A DNA stretch of 64,000 bases from positions 1 through 64,000 of the forward strand of contig JABCZN010000021.1 of the NCBI GenBank assembly GCA_013289665.1, in the 5' to 3' direction. This DNA is from Acidobacteriota bacterium (GTDB lineage Bacteria > Acidobacteriota > Terriglobia > Acidiferrales > UBA7541). The position numbers and the translations under genes were made by a program. Under the pieces are notes generated by a model that was given only the letters and a program-made list of their open reading frames with translations, made no database searches and had not been told where the DNA came from. Positions 8,250-17,090 of the stretch are shown one piece after another (the first letter of the stretch is position 1; every line of letters starts with the position of its first letter).

Positions 8250-9961
8250 GTCTAAACAAAATCTCCCACAAGCTGCCCCCAGCCCTGGCCGAAGGAGTGA
8301 AGACCTCCCTCGCTGACTGGAAAACCAATAATAAGGTCGCGCGCCTCTGGCAGAAGGACCCGTCCCTCTGGACCGGCACCGACGAAGGCAAGTGGCTCGG
8401 CTGGCTCAGTGTCGTTGATGAGCAGTTGAAAGAACTCCCCAACCTCAAGAAGCTCGCGGCGGAAATCAAGAAAGCCAAATTCCGTCATGCAGTGCTTCTC
8501 GGCATGGGCGGCTCCAGCCTCTGCGTCGAAGTCCTCCGCCTCACCTTCGGCAAATTCGGCGGCTACCCCGAACTGCACGTGCTCGATTCCACTGACCCCG
8601 CTCAGGTCAAGGCCGTCGAGAAAAAACTCGACCTGAAGAAGACCCTCTGCATCGTCTCTTCGAAATCCGGCAGCACCCTCGAACCCAACATCTTTAAGCA
8701 GTATTTCTACGAGCGCATCCGTCAAAAAGTCGGCGAGAAAGAAGTCGGCAGCCATTTCATCGCCGTCACCGATCCCGGCTCCAAGATGGAGCAGGTCGCA
8801 AAAGACGGCCACTTCCGCCACATCTTTCCGGGTGTTCCGAGCATTGGCGGCCGCTATTCCGCGCTCTCGCATTTCGGCACCGTTCCCGGCGCCATCATGG
8901 GCCTCGAACTTTCGAAATTCCTGAAGATCACCCAGAAGATGGTCAAAGCCTGTGGCCCGGCCACCGCTCCGGAGAAAAATCCTGGCGTCATCCTCGGCAC
9001 CATCCTCGGCGTCGCCGCCAATCATGGCCGCGACAAAATCACCATCTTCACTTCCCCTGGCATTTCCGATCTCGGCGCGTGGCTCGAACAGCTCATCGCC
9101 GAATCCACTGGCAAGGTCGGCAAGGGCATCATTCCCGTCGATCGCGAAAAAATCGGCAAGCCCGCGGTGTATGGCAGCGATCGCGTCTTTGCCTATCTGC
9201 GCCTGGCCAAGGAAAACAACCGCGCGATGGACGCCGCCGTCACTGCTCTTGAAAAAGCCGGCCATCCCGTCGTTCGGATCGTCCTCGGCACCAGGTTCGA
9301 CCTCGGCCAGGAATTCTTCCGCTGGGAGATTGCCACCGCGACCGCCGGCTCCATCATCGGCATCAACACCTTCAACCAGCCCGATGTCGAAGCCAGCAAA
9401 ATCGAAACCCGCAAGCTCACCAGCGAATACGAAGCCACCGGCAAGCTTCCCTCCGAAGCTCCGTTCTTCGAGGACCAGGGCCTCAAGCTCTTTGCCGATG
9501 AGAAAAACGCCGCCGTCCTCAAGAACAACGCGGATCTCTCTGGAGTTCTGCGCACCCATCTTGGACGCATCGGCGCCGGCGACTACTTCGCCCTTCTCGG
9601 CTACATCCAGATGAACGACGCCCACGAAAAATCCCTGCAGGCCATCCGTCACCAGGTTCGCGACGCCAAAAAATCCGCCACCTGCCTCGGATTCGGTCCT
9701 CGCTTTCTCCACTCGACCGGCCAGGCCTACAAGGGTGGCCCGAACTCCGGCGTTTTTCTCCAGCTCACCTGCGATGACGCCGCCGATATTCCCGTCCCCG
9801 GGCAAAAATTCACGTTCGGCATTGTTAAAGCCGCCCAGGCGCGTGGCGATTTCGCCGTGCTCTCCGATCGCGATCGCCGGGCGCTGCGCATTCACCTTGG
9901 CAAGAACGTGAAAGGTGACCTCGCGAAGCTCGCGAAAGCCGTCAAACAGGCCCTGGCCTAG
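8246..9961 (+). CDS. pgi: Glucose-6-phosphate isomerase (domain of the Tal-Pgi type)
   Basis: A 571-residue SIS-domain isomerase interconverting glucose-6-phosphate and fructose-6-phosphate. Phosphosugar-binding signatures are VLLGMGGSSLCVEVLR, VSSKSGSTLEPN and GGRYSALSHFGTVP, with ESTGKVGKGIIPVDRE in the second half. Its layout and C-terminal extension (GFGPRFLHSTGQAYKGGPNSG) match the isomerase half of bifunctional transaldolase/phosphoglucose isomerase proteins. Here it is a separate gene starting at GTG 8246, inside the tal stop. The two products together (959 residues) are about the size of the fused enzyme. Confidence 0.93.
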   Translation: MSLNKISHKLPPALAEGVKTSLADWKTNNKVARLWQKDPSLWTGTDEGKWLGWLSVVDEQLKELPNLKKLAAEIKKAKFRHAVLLGMGGSSLCVEVLRLTFGKFGGYPELHVLDSTDPAQVKAVEKKLDLKKTLCIVSSKSGSTLEPNIFKQYFYERIRQKVGEKEVGSHFIAVTDPGSKMEQVAKDGHFRHIFPGVPSIGGRYSALSHFGTVPGAIMGLELSKFLKITQKMVKACGPATAPEKNPGVILGTILGVAANHGRDKITIFTSPGISDLGAWLEQLIAESTGKVGKGIIPVDREKIGKPAVYGSDRVFAYLRLAKENNRAMDAAVTALEKAGHPVVRIVLGTRFDLGQEFFRWEIATATAGSIIGINTFNQPDVEASKIETRKLTSEYEATGKLPSEAPFFEDQGLKLFADEKNAAVLKNNADLSGVLRTHLGRIGAGDYFALLGYIQMNDAHEKSLQAIRHQVRDAKKSATCLGFGPRFLHSTGQAYKGGPNSGVFLQLTCDDAADIPVPGQKFTFGIVKAAQARGDFAVLSDRDRRALRIHLGKNVKGDLAKLAKAVKQALA

Positions 9962-10003
9962 TTCGAAAATTTTCAGTTTCCATTTCTCGCGGAGGAACTT
10001 CCA

Positions 10004-11023
10004 ATGCAACTCGGCATGATCGGACTTGGCAGGATGGGCGCCAACATGGTGCGGCGTCTCCAGAAAAATGGCCATCAGTGCGTCGTTTACGACCGCAGCC
10101 CGGAATCGGTGAAGCAACTCGTTGGCGATGGCGCCACCGGCTCCACTTCCCTCGACGACTTTATCGGCAAGCTGCAAAAGCCGCGCGCCATCTGGCTGAT
10201 GGTTCCAGCAGCCGTCGTCGACGCCACCATCGCCGATCTGGCTCCGAAACTCAGCAAGGACGACATCCTCATCGACGGCGGCAACTCCTACTACATTGAC
10301 GACATCCGCCGGGCCAAGGAACTCGCTCCGAAGGGGATTCATTACGTTGATGTCGGCACCAGCGGTGGCGTTTGGGGTCTCGAACGCGGCTACTGCCAGA
10401 TGATCGGCGGGGAGCTCGCCATCGTGAAACACCTCGATCCCATCTTCAAAACCCTCGCTCCCGGCCGCGGCAAGGTAGACCGCACGCCCGGCCGCGAAAA
10501 AGCCTCCGGCACTTCCGAAGAAGGCTATCTCCACTGCGGCCCCTCCGGCGCAGGCCACTTCGTAAAAATGGTCCACAACGGCATCGAGTACGGCCTCATG
10601 GCCGCCTACGCCGAAGGTCTGAACATTCTGAAACACGCCAACGCCGGAAAGTCTCATCGCGAAGTAGACGCTGAAACCACGCCGCTCCGCAATCCGGAAC
10701 ACTATCAGTACGATTTCAATCTCGCCGATGTCGCCGAAGTCTGGCGCCGCGGCAGCGTCGTCGCCTCCTGGCTGCTCGACCTCACCGCCATCTCTCTTCT
10801 CGATCAGCCCACGCTCGAGCGTTTCTCCGGCCGCGTATCCGATTCCGGTGAAGGCCGCTGGACCATCCTTGCCGCCATCGAGTCCACTACGCCCGCGCCC
10901 GTGCTCACCGCTTCGCTCTACCAGCGCTTCATTTCCCGCGGTGAAGACGACTTCGCAGCAAAACTTCTTTCCGCCATGCGTTTCCAGTTCGGTGGTCACA
11001 TCGAAAAGAAAGCCGGGCACTAA
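10004..11023 (+). CDS. gnd: 6-Phosphogluconate dehydrogenase, decarboxylating, short GntZ/YqeC type
   Basis: A 339-residue enzyme converting 6-phosphogluconate to ribulose-5-phosphate and CO2. It has an N-terminal Rossmann motif (MIGLGRMGANMVRRL), the site DVGTSGGVWGLERGYCQMIGG, and GPSGAGHFVKMVHNGIEYGLM with the catalytic Lys. At about 340 residues it belongs to the short family, which in studied members often prefers NAD; the classic form is about 470. Cofactor preference here is inference. A strong ribosome-binding site (GCGGAGGAA) precedes ATG 10004. It sits 42 bases after pgi and 50 before zwf. Confidence 0.94.
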   Translation: MQLGMIGLGRMGANMVRRLQKNGHQCVVYDRSPESVKQLVGDGATGSTSLDDFIGKLQKPRAIWLMVPAAVVDATIADLAPKLSKDDILIDGGNSYYIDDIRRAKELAPKGIHYVDVGTSGGVWGLERGYCQMIGGELAIVKHLDPIFKTLAPGRGKVDRTPGREKASGTSEEGYLHCGPSGAGHFVKMVHNGIEYGLMAAYAEGLNILKHANAGKSHREVDAETTPLRNPEHYQYDFNLADVAEVWRRGSVVASWLLDLTAISLLDQPTLERFSGRVSDSGEGRWTILAAIESTTPAPVLTASLYQRFISRGEDDFAAKLLSAMRFQFGGHIEKKAGH

Positions 11024-11073
11024 GCCGCGAAGCCGGAAATCGCGCGCCCCATTCCAAGATAGGATCGTGTTCC

Positions 11074-12648
11074 ATGAACACCAATCATGCTGAGGCACCC
11101 AGTGCCACCGCTGCCTGCGCCATGGTCATCTTCGGCGCCACCGGCGACCTCACCAAGCGCAAACTGCTCCCTGCTTTGCTTAATCTCGCCCAGGAAAAAG
11201 TTCTGCCCCAGCATTTCGCCATCATCGGCGTGGCCGGTGGCGAGGCCACCACGGAATCCTTCCGCAAGTCGCTGACCGCGGAAATCCCGCAATTCGCGCC
11301 CGATCCCATCGACCTCAAGATGTGGGACTGGCTCGTCGAGCGCATCTATTTCGTCCCCGGCGATTTCGCCAATCCCGACACCTACAAGCGCCTTCAGGTT
11401 CAGCTTGAGACCGTGAACAAAAACCACGGCTGCAGCGGCAACAATTTTTTCTACCTCGCCGTCGCCCCGCGCTTTTTCGCCACCATCGTCCAGCAACTTG
11501 GCGCGGCGGGGCTGACGAAAGAAGAAAACGGCAAGTGGGCCCGCGTGATCGTCGAAAAACCCTTCGGCCACGATCTCCAATCTGCAATTCAACTCAACAC
11601 CGAACTCAAGAAAGTCCTCACCGAAAAGCAGATCTACCGCATCGACCATTACCTCGGCAAAGAAACCGTCCAGAACGTCATGGTCTTTCGTTTTTCCAAC
11701 AACATCATCGAACCTCTCTGGAATCGCCACTATATTGACCACGTCCAAATTACCGCCGCCGAAACCGTCGGCGTCGAGCATCGTGGCGGTTTCTATGAAA
11801 CCGCCGGCGCCCTCCGCGACATGGTTCCCAACCACCTGTTCCAACTCCTGACCATGACCGCAATGGAGCCGCCCATCTCCTTCGACGCCGATGAAGTCCG
11901 CAATAAGCAGGCCGAAATCCTTCACGCTATCCAGCCGCTCACCCCCGAAGAAGTCCTCACCAACGCCGTACGCGGCCAATACGGCCCGGGTGATGTGGAC
12001 GGCAAGCACCTCCCGGGCTATCGCGAGGAACCCGATGTCGATCCCCAATCGAATACCGAAACTTTCGTCGCCCTGAAGCTTTTGGTGGACAACTGGCGTT
12101 GGGCCGGCGTTCCCTTTTATCTCCGCACTGGCAAAAGCCTCGCCCAACGCACCACTGAAATCGTTGTCCAATTCCGCCGCACTCCCTTCGTCCTTTTTCG
12201 CAACACCACCGTCAAAAACATCGAAACCAACCGCATGGTCATTCACATCCAGCCCGAGGAAGGCATCTCTCTCAGCTTTGGCGCAAAAGTGCCCGGCTCG
12301 GTCATGCGTCTCGGCCTCGTCAACATGGACTTTGACTACGACACCTATTTCGGCACCGAGCACAGCACCGGCTACGAACGACTGCTCCGCGATTGCATGG
12401 CCGGCGACGCCACGCTCTTCCAGCGCGCCGACATGGTTGAAGCCGGCTGGAGCGTCATCCAGCCCATCCTCGACGTCTGGCACGCCCTCCCCGCGCGCAA
12501 CTTCCCGAATTACCCTGCCGGCTCCTGGGGCCCCGCCGAAGCCGACGAGTTGCTCGCTCGCGATGGCCGCACCTGGCGCCGCATTGGTGAGGAAGATGTT
12601 GACCTGCGCAGCAAGCACCTCGCCGAGAGGAAGGCTGCAACCACTTGA
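11074..12648 (+). CDS. zwf: Glucose-6-phosphate 1-dehydrogenase
   Basis: A 524-residue first enzyme of the oxidative pentose phosphate pathway, making 6-phosphogluconolactone and reduced cofactor. The N-terminal nucleotide motif is IFGATGDLTKRKLLPALLNL. The active-site signature RIDHYLGKETVQN contains the substrate-binding His and Lys. VEKPFGHD, YRTGKSL-like YLRTGKSLAQR and ERLLRDCMAGDATLFQR are further conserved blocks. The stop codon TGA overlaps the ATG of pgl by one base, so the two steps acting on the same intermediate are translationally coupled. Confidence 0.97.
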   Translation: MNTNHAEAPSATAACAMVIFGATGDLTKRKLLPALLNLAQEKVLPQHFAIIGVAGGEATTESFRKSLTAEIPQFAPDPIDLKMWDWLVERIYFVPGDFANPDTYKRLQVQLETVNKNHGCSGNNFFYLAVAPRFFATIVQQLGAAGLTKEENGKWARVIVEKPFGHDLQSAIQLNTELKKVLTEKQIYRIDHYLGKETVQNVMVFRFSNNIIEPLWNRHYIDHVQITAAETVGVEHRGGFYETAGALRDMVPNHLFQLLTMTAMEPPISFDADEVRNKQAEILHAIQPLTPEEVLTNAVRGQYGPGDVDGKHLPGYREEPDVDPQSNTETFVALKLLVDNWRWAGVPFYLRTGKSLAQRTTEIVVQFRRTPFVLFRNTTVKNIETNRMVIHIQPEEGISLSFGAKVPGSVMRLGLVNMDFDYDTYFGTEHSTGYERLLRDCMAGDATLFQRADMVEAGWSVIQPILDVWHALPARNFPNYPAGSWGPAEADELLARDGRTWRRIGEEDVDLRSKHLAERKAATT

Positions 12649-13418
12649 TGCCCGCGCCGGCCCAACGCGATATCCGCATCCTCGCTGACCCCGCCGCGGT
12701 CACTCGCCGCGCCGCGGACGAATTCGTCAAGGCCGCGTCGGAATCCATCGCGAAAAACGGCGTCTTCAACGTCGCCCTCGCAGGCGGCTCCACGCCCAAA
12801 TCTCTTTACGCCATGCTCGCCGACGATCCCGTCTATCGCGCCAAGATCGCCTGGGACAAAATGCGTGTCTTTTTCGGCGATGAACGCCACGCCCCTCCCG
12901 ACAGCCCCGAAAGCAATTTCCGCATGGCCGGCGAAGCGCTCTTTTCCAAAGGCCTCCTGAAGCCGGAACAGATCGCCCGCATCAAGGGCGAATACCCCGA
13001 CCCCGAAAAAGCCGCGCTGGAATACGAGCAGGTTCTACGCGCATACTTCCAGTTGAAGGACGGCGAGTATCCTCGCTTCGACCTGGTGCTCCTCGGTATG
13101 GGCGATGAAGGCCACACCCTCTCGCTCTTTCCTGGCACCAGGGCGCTTCACGCCTCCCCCCGCATCGTGGTCCGCAACTGGGTCGGCAAATTTTACACCG
13201 AGCGCATCACCATCACGTCCGAGACCGCGAATCACGCGAACCGCGTCATGTTCCTGATCACCCGCGCCGACAAGGCTCCGGCCCTTAAAGCTGTCCTTGA
13301 AGGGCCTTACGAGCCCGAACAACTTCCCGCTCAGCTAATTCAACCCGAGAGCGGCAACGCCCTCTGGCTCATCGACAGCGACGCCGCTAAAATGTTAACG
13401 GTAGGCACTAGAGAGTAA
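12648..13418 (+). CDS. pgl: 6-Phosphogluconolactonase
   Basis: A 256-residue DevB/SOL-type lactonase hydrolysing 6-phosphogluconolactone to 6-phosphogluconate. Family motifs are NVALAGGSTPKSLYAML, VFFGDERHAPPDSPESNF, LVLLGMGDEGHTLSLFPGT and a C-terminal region ending near NALWLIDSDAA. ATG 12648 shares a base with the zwf stop; a TTG one codon upstream is less likely. It completes zwf-pgl-gnd, the whole oxidative branch, within one transcription unit. Confidence 0.95.
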   Translation: MPAPAQRDIRILADPAAVTRRAADEFVKAASESIAKNGVFNVALAGGSTPKSLYAMLADDPVYRAKIAWDKMRVFFGDERHAPPDSPESNFRMAGEALFSKGLLKPEQIARIKGEYPDPEKAALEYEQVLRAYFQLKDGEYPRFDLVLLGMGDEGHTLSLFPGTRALHASPRIVVRNWVGKFYTERITITSETANHANRVMFLITRADKAPALKAVLEGPYEPEQLPAQLIQPESGNALWLIDSDAAKMLTVGTRE

Positions 13419-13555
13419 AGTGTAGAATTTCCGTTGACCGCATACGGTCGAGCAGGTTTTGGTTTTGTTTTTGGTTTTGTTATCTGTTATCTGATCGCTG
13501 TAAGCCGATTTGGATCTTAGCGATTACTGATTGCCGATTCTTCCAGGAGACACCA

Positions 13556-14632
13556 ATGGCCACCGCAACTCTCAGCAACATCGAACAACTCCTCGGCTCC
13601 AAAGCCGAATCGCTCCTCGGGTTCAAATCCCCCAAAATCCCGAGGGAACGCCTGCATCTCCCAGGCCCTGATTTCATTGACCGCATCTACGCCCTCACCG
13701 ACCGCAACGTCCGCGTCCTCACCAATCTAGAGCGGCTTTTCGGCACCGGACGCTTGGGCAAGAGCGGCTATCTCTCGATCCTTCCTGTCGACCAGGGCAT
13801 CGAGCACTCCGCCGGAGCCAGCTTCGCCAAGAATCCCGACTACTTCGACGGCGAAAACATCGTCAAGCTCGCCGTCGAGGGCGGCTGCAACGCCGTCGCT
13901 TCCACTTTCGGCGTTCTCGGCTCCGTCGCCCGCAAGTACGCCCACAAAATTCCCTTCATCGTAAAAATCAATCACAACGAACTCCTGACCTATCCGAACA
14001 AAGCCGATCAAATTCTCTTTGGCACCGTCGAAGAAGCCTACAACATGGGCGCAGCCGCCGTCGGCGCTACCATTTACTTCGGCTCCGACCAGAGCGGCCG
14101 CCAGATCGTCGAAATCAGCCAGGCCTTCGCCAAGGCCCACGATCTCGGCATGGCCACCGTCCTCTGGTGCTATCTCCGCAACAACGCGTTCAAAAAGGAC
14201 AAGGATTATCACGTCTCCGCCGATCTCACCGGCCAGGCCAATCACCTGGGCGTCACCATCCAGGCCGACATCATCAAGCAAAAGCTTCCCGAAAATAACG
14301 GCGGCTATGCGGCCCTCAACATCGGCGATTCCAGCTACGGAAAGTTCGACAAGCGCATCTACACCGACCTCGCCAGCGATCACCCGATCGATCTCACGCG
14401 CTACCAACTCGCCAACTGCTTTATGGGCCGCTCCGGTCTCATCAACTCTGGGGGTGCTTCCGGCGCCAACGATTTCGAAGACGCCGTCGCCACCGCCGTA
14501 ATCAACAAGCGCGCGGGAGGCACGGGCCTCATCAGCGGCCGCAAAGCGTTCCAGCGCCCCATGCCCGAAGGCATAAAACTCCTCAACGTTATCCAGGATG
14601 TGTACCTAAGCAAAGACATAACCGTAGCCTGA
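13556..14632 (+). CDS. Class I fructose-bisphosphate aldolase (FbaB/DhnA-like)
   Basis: A 358-residue Schiff-base aldolase of the DeoC/FbaB superfamily, expected to cleave fructose-1,6-bisphosphate. Motifs are LSILPVDQGIEHSAGASF, GCNAVASTFGVLG, PFIVKINHNELLTYP (a Lys strand), GAAAVGATIYFGS, MATVLWCYLRNNAFK and a glycine-rich phosphate site SGLINSGGASGANDF. A ribosome-binding site (CCAGGAGACACC) precedes ATG 13556. It lies 137 bases after pgl, so it may have its own promoter. A strong terminator follows 18 bases after the stop, closing the sugar-phosphate cluster. Confidence 0.93.
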   Translation: MATATLSNIEQLLGSKAESLLGFKSPKIPRERLHLPGPDFIDRIYALTDRNVRVLTNLERLFGTGRLGKSGYLSILPVDQGIEHSAGASFAKNPDYFDGENIVKLAVEGGCNAVASTFGVLGSVARKYAHKIPFIVKINHNELLTYPNKADQILFGTVEEAYNMGAAAVGATIYFGSDQSGRQIVEISQAFAKAHDLGMATVLWCYLRNNAFKKDKDYHVSADLTGQANHLGVTIQADIIKQKLPENNGGYAALNIGDSSYGKFDKRIYTDLASDHPIDLTRYQLANCFMGRSGLINSGGASGANDFEDAVATAVINKRAGGTGLISGRKAFQRPMPEGIKLLNVIQDVYLSKDITVA

Positions 14633-14650
14633 TTTCCCTCTTCCCGGATG

Positions 14651-14680
14651 CCCACACGCCGCCTTCGCGTGTGGGTTTTT
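14651..14680 (+). terminator. Rho-independent terminator after the aldolase gene
   Basis: A perfect 9-bp stem, CCCACACGC (14651-14659) with GCGTGTGGG (14667-14675), a 7-nt loop and five T residues. It starts 18 bases after the aldolase stop. Confidence 0.92.
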
Positions 14681-14858
14681 GTAATGGCGAAACTCGATGG
14701 ATCTGTCTTCCCATTCTCCTTGCCGTGTACTCCGCCACTCCCTTTCTGATCCTCTCTCTGTCTCGTTAATTCTTGACTCTTTGACCTCCTCCTCTTCCCT
14801 GCACCATAAACCTCCGGGCAACATCTCATGTTTATAGTGATCTGAAACTGGAGGCCCT

Positions 14859-15632
14859 ATGCCAACCCTTCTCGAAGGTAAATCCATCGCCATCACCGGC
14901 GGCGACCAGGGCATCGGCCGCGCCATCGCTGAACGCCTCGCCCACGACGGCGCCGACGTCGCCATATGCTATCGCTCCAACCAATCCGGCGCCCAGGAAG
15001 TCGTCGCCCAAATAACCAGGCTCGGCCGACGCGCCGCCTCCATCCAGTGCGACGTCGGCAAGATCCGAGACGGCCAGCGCTTCATCGCTGAATCCATCGC
15101 GCAACTCGGCAAGCTGGACATCCTTATCAACAACGCAGGTCTCGAACGTCGCGCCGATTTCTGGGACGTCACTGAAGCCGACTTCGACGCCGTCCTCGAC
15201 GTCAATCTCAAAGGACTCTTCTTTCTCACCCAGGCTTTCGTCCGCCATCGCATGCAGGCCAAATCCGGCGGAAAAGTCATCAACATCAGTTCGGTCCACG
15301 AAGAGCTTCCTTTTCCGCATTTCGCATCGTACTGCGCCAGCAAAGGCGGGTTGAAAATGCTCACCCGCAATCTCTCCATCGAACTCGCACCCCTGGGTAT
15401 CACTATTAACTCCATCGCGCCTGGGGCTATTGAAACCCCCATCAACAAGAATCTCCTCAACGATCCCGCCAAGCTCAATGCCCTGCTCCAGAACATTCCC
15501 CTGAAGCGGCTTGGTAGTCCCTCCGACGTCGCTTCCCTCGCTTCCTTCCTCGCCTCCAGCGAATCCTCTTATATCACCGGCACCACCTTGTTCGTGGATG
15601 GGGGCCTGCTGTGGAACTATCAGGAGCAATAA
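14859..15632 (+). CDS. SDR-family oxidoreductase, glucose-1-dehydrogenase-like
   Basis: A 257-residue classical short-chain dehydrogenase. The cofactor motif is TGGDQGIGRAIA, followed by NNAG (residues about 88-91), a Ser in INISSV, and the catalytic YCASKGG (Tyr-x-x-x-Lys). The C-terminal part has INSIAPGAIETPI and the terminal TLFVDGGL typical of the family. Overall it resembles bacterial glucose 1-dehydrogenases, but substrate assignment within SDRs from sequence alone is unsafe. It lies after the terminator of the pentose phosphate cluster, so it is probably transcribed separately. Confidence 0.88.
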   Translation: MPTLLEGKSIAITGGDQGIGRAIAERLAHDGADVAICYRSNQSGAQEVVAQITRLGRRAASIQCDVGKIRDGQRFIAESIAQLGKLDILINNAGLERRADFWDVTEADFDAVLDVNLKGLFFLTQAFVRHRMQAKSGGKVINISSVHEELPFPHFASYCASKGGLKMLTRNLSIELAPLGITINSIAPGAIETPINKNLLNDPAKLNALLQNIPLKRLGSPSDVASLASFLASSESSYITGTTLFVDGGLLWNYQEQ

Positions 15633-15783
15633 ACGGTCCGGTTTTGCTCCAAATCAAAATCTTCACTGAATTCGATCGAAATTTTCCGACGTATCGGTAA
15701 CGGCAACTGGGCGACAATCAATCGATGCGCACGCGCTTTCGCTGCCCCTAAGATAGACCTGTAGTTTGTGGAAGGAGAGAAGA

Positions 15784-16008
15784 ATGCCGAAGACTACCGC
15801 AACCCCAGCGCCCAAGGCAAGAAAAGCCGCCCCAACAAAATCCAAGCCCACGCAGGATCAGATCGCCGCCCGCGCCTACGCAATCTATCTCGAACGCGGC
15901 TCCACTCCCGGCGACCCCATGCAAGACTGGCTCCGCGCCGAACAGGAACTCGCCGCGTTGGCAAAAAAATCCGGCTCCAAATCCAAGGTAATCACCATCG
16001 CCGCCTGA
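15784..16008 (+). CDS. Small DUF2934-domain protein
   Basis: A 74-residue protein with a basic, Ala/Pro/Lys-rich N-terminal tail (residues 1-25). Its short conserved block IAARAYAIYLERGSTPGDP followed by MQDWLRAEQEL is the DUF2934 signature, seen in many acidobacterial and proteobacterial small proteins of unknown role. A clear ribosome-binding site (GGAAGGAGAG) sits before ATG 15784. No partner gene is evident; it ends before a convergent rpe. Confidence 0.88.
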   Translation: MPKTTATPAPKARKAAPTKSKPTQDQIAARAYAIYLERGSTPGDPMQDWLRAEQELAALAKKSGSKSKVITIAA

Positions 16009-16028
16009 GTCCGGCAAGCTCCTGCAGC

Positions 16029-16048
16029 GGCCGATCTTCAGATCGGCC
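16029..16048. repeat. Palindromic dispersed element
   Basis: GGCCGATC (16029-16036), loop TTCA, GATCGGCC (16041-16048). Related strings occur near 51859, 54436 and 63422, so this is one copy of a short REP-like family. It is followed at about 16115-16163 by a copy of a second repeat family (CTG...AAGGA...GAGGAACCTC). Confidence 0.7.
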
Positions 16049-16212
16049 TGAATAGCTCTTAGGTAGGAAACCTGGGAAACCTCTGGCTCTTAAGGAATCG
16101 CAAAATGTGATTCTTGCCATTCTGGGCCTGTCCTGCTAAGGATAGGCGAGGAACCTCAACGGTTCCCGCAAACGTCGAATTGGGAGGATCTTCCCACCGG
16201 CCACTTCCCCGT

Positions 16213-16890
16213 CTACGCCCTCGTCAAAACCGCCGCCCGCGCCGCCTCCAGCAACTTCGCCGCGTTCCCCCGAATATCTCCATGCCCGAACACCGCGCTT
16301 CCGGCAACCAGCAATTCCGCTCCTGCCTTCACGACATCCGCCACCGTTTCCAGGTCCACGCCGCCATCCACCTCAATCCGAAAATCCAGCTTTCTTTCCG
16401 CCCGCAGTCTAGCCAGCGCCGCAATCTTGTTCAACGCATTCGGAATAAATTTCTGGCCCCCAAATCCAGGATTCACGCTCATCACCAGAACATGATGCAC
16501 CAGGTCCAGCACCTCCGTCAGCATCTCCACCGGCGTAGCGGGATTGATCACCACGCCCGGTTTGCACCCGTGCGAAGAAATCAGGTGCAGCGTCCGGTCC
16601 AGATGCACCGTAGCCTCCTGGTGAACCGAAATCCAATCTGCGCCCGCATCCGCAAACTCCGGCACAAACAAATCCGGGTTCTCAATCATCAAATGGCAAT
16701 CCAGCGGCACCTTCGCCACTTTCCGCAAACTCTTCACGAGCGGCGGCCCTAGCGTGATATTCGGCACAAAGTGCCCGTCCATCACATCCACATGCAGAAT
16801 CGTTCCGCCGCCCTCAATAGCCTGCTGCGCATCGCTGCCGAGTTGCGCGAAATTCGATGCCAGGATCGACGGCGCAAGTTCAATTTTCAT
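16213..16890 (-). CDS. rpe: Ribulose-phosphate 3-epimerase
   Basis: A 225-residue TIM-barrel epimerase interconverting ribulose-5-phosphate and xylulose-5-phosphate. Motifs are APSILASNFAQLG, HVDVMDGHFVPNITLGP (metal ligand His and catalytic Asp), DCHLMIENPD, VMSVNPGFGGQKF and IEVDGGVD with the second catalytic Asp. It is on the opposite strand to the tkt-fba operon but supplies the one pentose phosphate step missing there. Confidence 0.97.
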   Translation of the reverse strand: MKIELAPSILASNFAQLGSDAQQAIEGGGTILHVDVMDGHFVPNITLGPPLVKSLRKVAKVPLDCHLMIENPDLFVPEFADAGADWISVHQEATVHLDRTLHLISSHGCKPGVVINPATPVEMLTEVLDLVHHVLVMSVNPGFGGQKFIPNALNKIAALARLRAERKLDFRIEVDGGVDLETVADVVKAGAELLVAGSAVFGHGDIRGNAAKLLEAARAAVLTRA

Positions 16891-17011
16891 AGCCAGCTTC
16901 CCACTCTTTCTTCCAAACCCAAATTATACGCCGCAGCTCGCGAAATCACGCGATTCCTTGGAGCGGCCGCAACCGGTCGGGGGCTTCTGTGGACGTATCG
17001 AGATCGAACAG

Positions 17012-17062
17012 CTGTCATTCTGAGCCTATCTGGCAAGGACAGTCGAAGAACCGCAACTTCAA
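17012..17062. repeat. Dispersed 'CATTCTGAGC...AAGGAC' element
   Basis: The stretch from GTCATTCTGAGCC to AACCGCAACTTCAA resembles stretches at 16115-16163, 47715-47774 and 50634-50720. All are intergenic and share a CTGAGC-like core, an AAGGA block and an end of the form CCTCAACTTCAACG. Confidence 0.65.
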
Positions 17063-17090
17063 TCATCCCGCTCAATTCAAATCTGATCGC

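Noticed and set aside
8252..11098. A 948-codon open frame on the minus strand opposite pgi and gnd
   Set aside because: It lies wholly antisense to well-identified enzymes, is Gly/Ala/Glu/Asp-rich in the way antisense frames of GC-rich genes are, and has no domain motif.
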